A DNA stretch of 10,635 nucleotides. It comes from Oscillospiraceae bacterium. GTDB taxonomy: Bacteria > Bacillota > Clostridia > Oscillospirales > Acutalibacteraceae. Of this stretch, positions 5,927-10,635 are shown piece by piece. The notes under the pieces are model-generated. The model searched no databases, was not told where the DNA came from, and saw only the letters and a list, made by a program, of their open reading frames with translations. The stretch lies in assembly GCA_009779455.1 (NCBI GenBank), contig WREG01000055.1, forward strand, positions 1 to 10,635, written 5' to 3'. The position numbers were made by a program, and so were the translations under genes. How positions within the stretch are numbered: position 1 is the stretch's first letter; every line of letters begins with the position of its first letter.

Positions 5927-7423
5927 TTTATTTAAATACATATCTTCAAGGACCGTTTTGGCGTCTTCGCCGTCTTCCAGCCTGTATACGCCTTCGCTGA
6001 AAGTATATCCGTAATATTCGAACAGCTGGCTTATTTCCTCATATTTTTCCTGTTCGCCCGTAATCAGGCAACAAACGGCAAAGGTGTCAAACTCCATATA
6101 AGTCGAAAAACTTTCTTCATTTTCCAGCAAAAAGGTATACGCCTCCCTGGCCTCATCTTTTAAAAGGAGGTTGACGGCGCGTTCGGCGCGAAGGGCGCCC
6201 GAGCCGCTTAATTTTTCGCATTCTTTTATGGCTTTATCATATTCGTTCTGATACCTGTAAACCGAAGCCAGCATATAGCGCGCCATTGCGTCATATTTGT
6301 AATTTTTTAGCATTTTCCCGGTCAGGGCCGACACTTCGCCGTAATCGGAGGCTTCCATATAATTTTGATATAGCGGATAGCCGTACAGCCAATAAGCGTC
6401 AGGCGCGCTTTTCGCTATTTTCTCTAAATAAGCCAATTGCTCCTCTTCGCTTTTTTGAAGCATATTCGCGGCGTTGTAGCAAGAATAATATATGCCCGCT
6501 GCCCTGTATTCCGGATAAGCGGCGTCCGTATCTTCACCGGTGAGGCTTTCTATTTCGGCTAATACTTCATCGTTTAAATCGGCAGCCGTTTGAACCTCGT
6601 ATTTGCTGTATACCGCGTAAGTTTCGTTGACGCCTTCCAAAAAGCTTTCTACCTTGTCGTTGTATACGGCCACCCGCTTATATTTCGGGAGCCGGGAGAG
6701 CAGGTACGACGGGAAGTTAAACGCGGAAGATCCTATATTGCCCTTGTCAAGTTTAAAGTTGAATTCGCCGGCATACTTGCCCACGTTTTCAATATCGCCG
6801 ATTTTATACCGCATTTCGGTGTCCCTGCCGTAAAGGTTATACGGTTTGACGGAAATGGCGTCAAAAGCGCCGGCCACGTATTCGTAAGCTTCAAGAGCCT
6901 CTCCCTGAGCCCCGCTTTTTTCAAGTTTGATGCCGTCGGCATACATTTTCGCGGGCGAGAGGTTCACCGTAAAATACATAACCGCGAACAAGGCGGAAAT
7001 TATAAGCAGAATCAGCGCCAGCGTGCCTTTTACCGGGAGGGGGTACTTAATTCTCGCTTTTCGGCATTTTTCGCAGTATTCGCTTGCGGGGTTGTCGCTT
7101 GTGTCAACGGGGTTTTCGCCGCACACGGAGCAGGGCTTTTTTTCCTCCTCCGCTTCGCCGCCGGGTTCGGATTCTTCACCATCTTCCGCTTCGGCCTCAG
7201 CCGCCGGTTCATAATCGGCTTTGCTTTTTTCAAGCTCGTCGGTAAACGTGTCCAAAACCTTGTCAAGCTCTTCCTCAAGGCTTTCTTCGCTTTCCGCTTC
7301 TTCCGCCGTTACAGGTTCATCCCCGCTGTTTTCCGGCGTGTTTTCAATGTTTTCGCCCTTCAAAATTTCATTTTCTTCGCCGCTGTTTTCGTTTTTCTTT
7401 TCTTCGTCCAAAATCAACACCAT
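5912..7423 (-). CDS. Acidic, zinc-ribbon, single-TM protein with TPR-like helical repeats
   Basis: A 503-aa protein of unknown function with four parts. Residues about 6-95 are a disordered Glu-rich tail. Residues 97-120 hold two Cys pairs (PCSVC with C98/C101 and YCEKC with C117/C120), a zinc-ribbon-like knuckle. Residues 133-153 form one membrane helix (LALILLIISALFAVMYF). Residues 155-500 are helical repeats of TPR type, for example MARYMLASVYRYQNEYDKAI. The acidic tail and zinc knuckle should be cytoplasmic and the repeats extracellular if the positive-inside rule applies (KARIKYP precedes the helix). The start is uncertain: ATG 7423 directly abuts AGAAGG, while in-frame GTG 7420 and TTG 7417 have better spacing. 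The last residues and stop lie inside a repeat element, so the C-terminus may have been altered. It may be a scaffold or sensor; this is not shown. Confidence 0.75.
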   Translation of the reverse strand: MVLILDEEKKNENSGEENEILKGENIENTPENSGDEPVTAEEAESEESLEEELDKVLDTFTDELEKSKADYEPAAEAEAEDGEESEPGGEAEEEKKPCSVCGENPVDTSDNPASEYCEKCRKARIKYPLPVKGTLALILLIISALFAVMYFTVNLSPAKMYADGIKLEKSGAQGEALEAYEYVAGAFDAISVKPYNLYGRDTEMRYKIGDIENVGKYAGEFNFKLDKGNIGSSAFNFPSYLLSRLPKYKRVAVYNDKVESFLEGVNETYAVYSKYEVQTAADLNDEVLAEIESLTGEDTDAAYPEYRAAGIYYSCYNAANMLQKSEEEQLAYLEKIAKSAPDAYWLYGYPLYQNYMEASDYGEVSALTGKMLKNYKYDAMARYMLASVYRYQNEYDKAIKECEKLSGSGALRAERAVNLLLKDEAREAYTFLLENEESFSTYMEFDTFAVCCLITGEQEKYEEISQLFEYYGYTFSEGVYRLEDGEDAKTVLEDMYLNKGGKG

Positions 7424-7435
7424 CCTTCTATTATA

Positions 7436-7464
7436 ATTATAGCATTATATTGTGAATTAATCAA
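7436..7464 (-). promoter_or_regulatory. Near-consensus promoter for the 503-aa gene
   Basis: On the minus strand -35 TTGATT (7459-7464) and -10 TATAAT (7436-7441) are 17 bp apart. Transcription would begin near 7429, leaving only a handful of bases before ATG 7423. That makes a slightly downstream start (GTG 7420 or TTG 7417) plausible. Confidence 0.65.
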
Positions 7465-7523
7465 CTATTATTTTATTTAAAATTTCCCGTTTTCTTATAC
7501 GCCCTACAAGCCGGATATAAAAA

Positions 7524-7596
7524 TTAAATTTATCAAGAATAACCCGATCCGTAAGTTTGCAGCTTACGGATCGGGCTATAACGTGAATAAATTTAA
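7524..7596. terminator. Strong inverted repeat after the 35-aa gene, likely terminator
   Basis: CCCGATCCGTAAG (7543-7555) pairs perfectly with CTTACGGATCGGG (7563-7575) around a 7-nt loop. A second pair of arms, TTAAATTTAT / ATAAATTTAA (7524-7533 / 7587-7596), flanks it. On the minus strand it lies directly after the 35-aa gene and before the next promoter, where a terminator is expected. The T-tract that follows is broken (TTATTCTTG), so the efficiency is uncertain. Confidence 0.55.
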
Positions 7597-7602
7597 AAGA
7601 AA

Positions 7603-7710
7603 CTAAAACAAATGAAAAGGATTCGTTCCATAACTAATCAAATCCCAAACCAACGCAATTAATATGAATAATGGAAAAAAAGGAACTAACAAAAAACTCA
7701 AAGGATTCAT
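7603..7710 (-). CDS. 35-aa hydrophobic small protein
   Basis: A short reading frame from ATG 7710 to TAG 7603-7605, with AAAGG 9 nt upstream. The protein begins MNPLSFLLVPFFPLFILIAL and ends VWDLISYGTNPFHLF. Residues 4-22 form one membrane helix, with a single charged residue (D23) at its end. A TTGACA-17-TAAACT promoter lies just upstream and a strong hairpin downstream, so this is a self-contained monocistronic unit. The size and shape resemble single-helix regulators of membrane complexes or type I toxin-like peptides, but I recognise no family. No antisense RNA gene is evident. The unit could instead be a structured RNA; the combined promoter, ribosome site, frame and terminator favour a peptide gene. 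Confidence 0.6.
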   Translation of the reverse strand: MNPLSFLLVPFFPLFILIALVWDLISYGTNPFHLF

Positions 7711-7747
7711 TTCAACCAACCTTTCATAAATAAATTTTACCAATTAA

Positions 7748-7776
7748 AGTTTAACACCACAATAGGTGTATGTCAA
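7748..7776 (-). promoter_or_regulatory. Consensus promoter of the 35-aa gene with an internal palindrome
   Basis: On the minus strand -35 TTGACA (7771-7776) and -10 TAAACT (7748-7753) are exactly 17 bp apart. The spacer carries ACACC-N6-GGTGT (7754-7769), a good position for a repressor operator. The predicted transcript starts near 7741, about 30 nt before the start codon. Confidence 0.65.
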
Positions 7777-7848
7777 TGGTATTCATATATATTTCATTTT
7801 ATTAAAGCTGTGTTCATATTCGCGATAATTTATAGGACGTTATCTTGC

Positions 7849-7870
7849 GGGACGATGCGGGCATCGTCCC
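7849..7870. terminator. Hairpin directly after the thiT stop codon
   Basis: GGGACGATGC (7849-7858) and GCATCGTCCC (7861-7870) form a long near-perfect palindrome that abuts the thiT stop codon (7871-7873). It could terminate thiT, although no T-run follows (GCAAGATAACG on the minus strand). Read with the stop codon, the start TAGGGGACG resembles the arm of the hairpin at 5218-5252, so it may be a palindromic repeat copy. Confidence 0.5.
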
Positions 7871-8488
7871 CTACATGATATTCGGCCCGATTCTGGCGAT
7901 ATTGACCTTGGCGCACAGCAGAACCCCCACCGCGAGGCAGACCGCCAGCTCCGGCAGCATATACGACGCGTTGTAGGCCAGGGAATACACGACCGCGCCC
8001 GCCCTGTTCACGAAATCCCCCGCTTCGGACAATTCCTTAGTCAATTCGTACCATACGACCGCGCCTGAGATGAAGTGGCAGAGGAATCGCAGGGCTGCCG
8101 CCAGTGACAGCCCCGCCGAAAAGGTCAGCATTTCGGACTTTTTCGTGCCGCTGTACTTGTTTTTGAATGCCCCCGCGAGGCCCACCGCCGTAAATGCCGC
8201 TATGTAGTCGAAAACTATTATCACTGTCACCGCCGCAAGGTTTTTCGCGTATGAAAGGTAATGCAGTTCCCTTATAAGGTGGAAAAGGCTCGACAGAAAC
8301 GCGGCGGGAACACCCGTTTTCAGCCCGTAGCGGTAGCTCAAAAGCCCCAAGGGCAGAGCCGACGCGAATGTCACCGACCCGCCCAAGGGCAGCTCAAATA
8401 ATTTGAACATGGAAAGGGCGATTGACATGGAAAGCATAACCCCGCAGACGCAAAGCGCCGCCAATGTTGATTTGTTTGATTTTTTCAT
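7871..8488 (-). CDS. thiT: Thiamine transporter S component, ThiT family
   Basis: A 205-aa membrane protein with about six hydrophobic segments, matching ThiT, the substrate-binding S component of an energy-coupling-factor thiamine importer. The motif LPLGGSVT (33-40) followed by LPLGLLSYRYG is typical, as are the DYIAAFTAVGLAGAF stretch and RFLCHFISGAVVW later on. It needs a shared EcfAA'T module encoded elsewhere. ATG 8488 is chosen because GAAAGGA lies 11 nt upstream; the alternative ATG at 8500 directly abuts that site. The upstream TPP riboswitch with terminator supports the call independently: in this arrangement high thiamine pyrophosphate stops transcription before the gene. Confidence 0.93.
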   Translation of the reverse strand: MKKSNKSTLAALCVCGVMLSMSIALSMFKLFELPLGGSVTFASALPLGLLSYRYGLKTGVPAAFLSSLFHLIRELHYLSYAKNLAAVTVIIVFDYIAAFTAVGLAGAFKNKYSGTKKSEMLTFSAGLSLAAALRFLCHFISGAVVWYELTKELSEAGDFVNRAGAVVYSLAYNASYMLPELAVCLAVGVLLCAKVNIARIGPNIM

Positions 8489-8515
8489 GAATATGACCAT
8501 CCTTTCGATAAAAGG

Positions 8516-8592
8516 CGGAATGTTTTGCCCATATAAAAATTAAAGGGCAAAACTTCCAAGTTTGAAAATTTATTTTTCAAACTTTTTCCTCC
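8516..8592 (-). repeat. Two-hairpin repeat element, copy 2
   Basis: The main hairpin is AAGTTTGAAAA / TTTTCAAACTT (8558-8568 / 8574-8584) with loop TTTAT. A second, GTTTTGCCC / GGGCAAAAC (9 bp), is at 8522-8530 / 8545-8553. Relative to 5855-5926 the fourth base pair of the main stem changes from G-C to T-A on both sides. It lies between the riboswitch terminator and thiT, so it is part of the thiT leader when read-through occurs. Confidence 0.6.
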
Positions 8593-8612
8593 GATTACAA
8601 TTTTAATTGGAA

Positions 8613-8647
8613 TTAAAAACTCGCCGTATGCACAATGCATACAGCGA
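8613..8647 (-). terminator. Rho-independent terminator of the TPP riboswitch
   Basis: TCGCTGTATGCA pairs with TGCATACGGCGA (8647-8636 / 8632-8621 on the minus strand; 12 bp with one G-T pair) around a 3-nt loop. It is followed by G and a TTTTT run (8619-8615). It is 14 nt downstream of the aptamer and is the obvious expression platform for transcriptional control of thiT. Confidence 0.8.
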
Positions 8648-8660
8648 AAGTCTTTGTTTT

Positions 8661-8742
8661 ATTCCTACGCCGGCATTATCCGTATCAGGTTCATGGGTTT
8701 TCGGGTTTTTTTCCCTTCTCTCAGCCGCGTTCGCAGCGCCCC
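8661..8742 (-). ncRNA. TPP riboswitch (THI element)
   Basis: The minus strand carries the conserved THI-box blocks in order: GGGGCGCTG at the 5' end (8742), GCTGAGA (CTGAGA at 8724-8719), an optional A-rich P3a hairpin (GGG...CCC), GAACCTGAT (8692-8684), GGATAATGCC (8681-8672), and GGCGTAGGAA closing the first helix. These are the thiamine-pyrophosphate-binding aptamer blocks. A terminator and thiT follow downstream. No clear promoter is visible in the 57 bp before it, so transcription may partly come from the ftsX-hydrolase unit. Confidence 0.96.
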
Positions 8743-8799
8743 TTTATTCAATTTTCAATTCACAATGCATGATTCACACAAAGCCCGCAGGGGACGCTG

Positions 8800-10101
8800 T
8801 TATTTCCTTACATAATTTTGCGGGTTTTTGCGTTCGCCGTTTATACGCACCTCAAAGTGCAGATGAGAGCCGAAGGAATAGCCCGTATTGCCTACAAGGG
8901 CTATCTGTTCCCCTCTTTCAACGGAGTCGCCCACCTTCTTGTCCAGCCTGCTGCAATGGCCGTAAAGGGTCGTTGTGCCCTTGCCGTGGTCGATTATAAT
9001 GCAGTTGCCGTAGCCGCCCTGCCATGAGGCCACAATGACCTTGCCGCTTGCCGCCGCGACAATCGGCTTGCCTTCCGAACCGCCGTTATAAATCAGGTCA
9101 AGCCCCGAATGGTTCGGCCTTTTCGCTGTGCGGTACCCGCTTGAAACAGCCGTATTTGAAGCGGGTGAAAGGGGCCATCTCAAACTGCCGGCGGTCGAGC
9201 CGTCGCCCAAAGACGCCCTGTCGTTGACAATTTCATCCATCCTGGCGGCCAGTTCGTCTTGCTGGTCCTCGTATTTGTCTTTAAGCTTCTCATACATCGC
9301 CGTATCGTTTTTTATTTCGTCGAGCCTTTCCTTCACTTCATCCAGCTTTCTCTGCTCGTCCGCCCTGTTAGCCGCTTCAATCGCTCTGAAGGACTCTATT
9401 TCGGCTATTTTATCCGTGTGGACCTTCTTTTTTTCCGCATGAACCTGTTTGGCTTCCTCAAATTCCATGACAGCCTTTTTTTGGTCGGCTATCTGGTCCT
9501 CCCTCATTTGTATGTTTTCTTTTAAGCCGTTCACTATCTCAACGTCGCGGCGGGCTATGCCGCTTGCCAGCTCAAGGCGCATCAAAAAGGTGGAAAGGCT
9601 GTCGGCCGTCAACAATATTTCTATTTCCGAAGATTCTCCGCTCATATATATGGCACGGAGCCTTTGGCTTAATATGTCATATGTTTCCGCTATATTCTTT
9701 TCGCAGTCTTCTATAGCGATCTGGTAAATTTTTATCTCGGCGTCAATATCCGCTATTTTATTGTCCAATTCGGTTATTTCCGCCTGTATTTCGTCGGCCA
9801 GATCCTGCTGAAGGGCTATGCTTTTATTGTAAGCGTCTATTTTTTGCTGTATTGCGAATATTTGGGCCGTATATTCCCCGGCTATTTCTTCCTGTTTGCT
9901 TTTATCGCCTTTTAAGCCGTTGATTTTCTTTTGCGCTTCGGCGATCTGCAAATCCAGCTCATCGGATTTTTTCTTTAAAGCCGCCAGCTCCTCTTCTTTG
10001 GCAGCCGCGTAAGACATGGCAGGGGCGTAGTAGTTGACCGACGCCAGTACCGTGACGCAGCATAGCAATATTAAAAAAATACGTTTCATAAATCTAATCA
10101 C
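8800..10101 (-). CDS. Coiled-coil M23 murein hydrolase adjacent to FtsX (PcsB/CwlO/EnvC-like)
   Basis: A 433-aa exported protein. Residues 1-34 form a signal peptide (MKRIFLILLCCVTVLASV from residue 5), about 36-290 a long coiled coil, and about 309-430 an M23/LytM domain. The catalytic and zinc residues H331, D335, H382, H413 and H415 are all present. The start chosen is GTG 10101, because AAGGGAG lies 8 nt upstream; it overlaps the ftsX stop by 8 bp. An internal ATG at 10089, 4 bp past that stop, has no good ribosome site. The position right after ftsX matches systems where FtsEX pulls on a coiled-coil partner to switch on peptidoglycan cleavage at division or elongation. It is a close paralog of the gene at 1963-3276: the 35-residue core (147-181) differs at one position only. 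Confidence 0.93.
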   Translation of the reverse strand: MIRFMKRIFLILLCCVTVLASVNYYAPAMSYAAAKEEELAALKKKSDELDLQIAEAQKKINGLKGDKSKQEEIAGEYTAQIFAIQQKIDAYNKSIALQQDLADEIQAEITELDNKIADIDAEIKIYQIAIEDCEKNIAETYDILSQRLRAIYMSGESSEIEILLTADSLSTFLMRLELASGIARRDVEIVNGLKENIQMREDQIADQKKAVMEFEEAKQVHAEKKKVHTDKIAEIESFRAIEAANRADEQRKLDEVKERLDEIKNDTAMYEKLKDKYEDQQDELAARMDEIVNDRASLGDGSTAGSLRWPLSPASNTAVSSGYRTAKRPNHSGLDLIYNGGSEGKPIVAAASGKVIVASWQGGYGNCIIIDHGKGTTTLYGHCSRLDKKVGDSVERGEQIALVGNTGYSFGSHLHFEVRINGERKNPQNYVRK

Positions 10102-10635
10102 TGATAACGCTCCCTTGCTCGCGCAGATATTTGCCTATCGACATTATGCTGCCTATAGTACCCGTAAACACGCCTATGAAGACGTAGATAACCAATATCA
10201 GCAAGCCGTTGTCGCCGAAAGACACCAAATCGCCGCTGAACATCAGCATGACCGTCGCGAAGGAGTTTGCGACCGCGGAATACAGGATATAGAGCAAACC
10301 GTATGAGATCATCACGGAAATAAGCCCCAAAACCATGCCTTCGATTATAAAAGGCCACCTTATGAACCAGTTTGTCGCGCCTACAGCCTTCATTATGCTT
10401 ATTTCAAGCTTGCGCGAAAACATGGTTATCCTTATGGTGTTCCCGATAATGAATACTGCTACGGCGAACAGCAGTGCGATTATGCCCATGCACATATATG
10501 TAACGGCGTTCCGGACCGATACGAGCTTGCCGGCCAGGTCGCTGTTTTCGCGCACCCTCAGAACGGAGTCCAGCGCGTTCAGCTCCGTCACCGTTTCGTT
10601 ATATTTTGACAAATCGTTTATTATGACCTTATACG
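10094..10635 (-). CDS. ftsX: Cell division protein FtsX, C-terminal part (runs off the window)
   Basis: The frame is open through the window end, so this is the C-terminal 180 or so residues of FtsX. The first visible in-window start codon (TTG at 10612) is internal: the frame continues upstream as YKVIINDL. FtsX is the membrane subunit of the ABC-like FtsEX complex. It has four membrane helices, three of them here: AVTYMCMGIIALLFAVAVFIIG, a middle helix in IEGMVLGLISVMISYGLLYI, and the last in LLILVIYVFIGVFTG. The hallmark ISIMKAVGATNWFIRWPF between helices is complete. ftsE should lie upstream outside the window. The stop overlaps the start of the hydrolase gene, indicating coupled expression. 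Confidence 0.95.
   Translation of the reverse strand, partial: YKVIINDLSKYNETVTELNALDSVLRVRENSDLAGKLVSVRNAVTYMCMGIIALLFAVAVFIIGNTIRITMFSRKLEISIMKAVGATNWFIRWPFIIEGMVLGLISVMISYGLLYILYSAVANSFATVMLMFSGDLVSFGDNGLLILVIYVFIGVFTGTIGSIMSIGKYLREQGSVISD

Noticed and set aside
6590..7480. Long plus-strand frame (296 codons) opposite the 503-aa gene
   Set aside because: A mirror of the Glu-rich coding sequence, giving a Phe/Val-rich chain; the minus strand has promoter, domains and ribosome site.
7708..7729. Six-codon upstream frame (MKGWLK) ending in the ATG of the 35-aa gene
   Set aside because: The ATGA overlap is suggestive, but no ribosome site precedes it and it is too short to tell from chance.
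8743..8799. Promoter or terminator between the hydrolase gene and the riboswitch
   Set aside because: Only TTCAATT-type short repeats, a poor GC hairpin and no well-spaced -35/-10 pair could be found.

Overview
The window looks like a chromosomal segment of an endospore-forming Clostridia-type Firmicute. The support is a recognisable spoIIR, nrdR, an ftsX followed by a coiled-coil/M23 hydrolase gene, a TPP riboswitch ahead of an ECF-type thiamine transporter (thiT), AAAGGA/GGAGG-type ribosome binding sites and AT-rich sigma-A-like promoters. Most genes are ordinary chromosomal genes. The spacers between them are full of stem-loop and short repeat elements. No prophage, transposase, CRISPR array, rRNA or tRNA gene was seen.

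Layout. At 1-1383 (+) the 3' end of a Phd/YefM-type antitoxin overlaps a YoeB-type toxin, which is followed after 2 bp by a URO-D-fold methyltransferase-like gene. At 1405-1924 (+) nrdR has its own promoter. Convergent to it, at 1963-3276 (-), is a secreted coiled-coil M23 peptidase whose leader carries a GC-rich nested stem-loop repeat. At 3502-4329 (+) is an unrecognised 275-aa protein, tail-to-tail with and overlapping spoIIR (4312-4953, -). Upstream of spoIIR are a long hairpin and a 160-bp MITE-like inverted-repeat element.

From about 5200 on, all genes are on the minus strand. In the order they are read: partial ftsX, a second coiled-coil M23 peptidase overlapping it by 8 bp, a TPP riboswitch with terminator and thiT, a newly noticed 35-codon hydrophobic small gene with a strong promoter, a 503-aa acidic/zinc-ribbon/one-TM/helical-repeat protein, and a 168-aa polytopic membrane protein.

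How the parts fit. FtsX and the adjacent M23 protein match the FtsEX-PcsB/CwlO/EnvC arrangement, in which the ABC-like FtsEX complex activates a coiled-coil murein hydrolase. The other M23 gene, about 7 kb away, is a close paralog without an ftsX neighbour. SpoIIR signals from forespore to mother cell during sporulation. The TPP element probably turns thiT off when thiamine pyrophosphate is plentiful.

The least explained items are the 35-aa gene with a palindrome inside its promoter, a 72-77 bp two-hairpin element present twice with a compensatory base-pair change (one copy supplies the stop codon of the 503-aa gene), the MITE-like element upstream of spoIIR, and the nested hairpins just before the ribosome binding site of the detached M23 gene.
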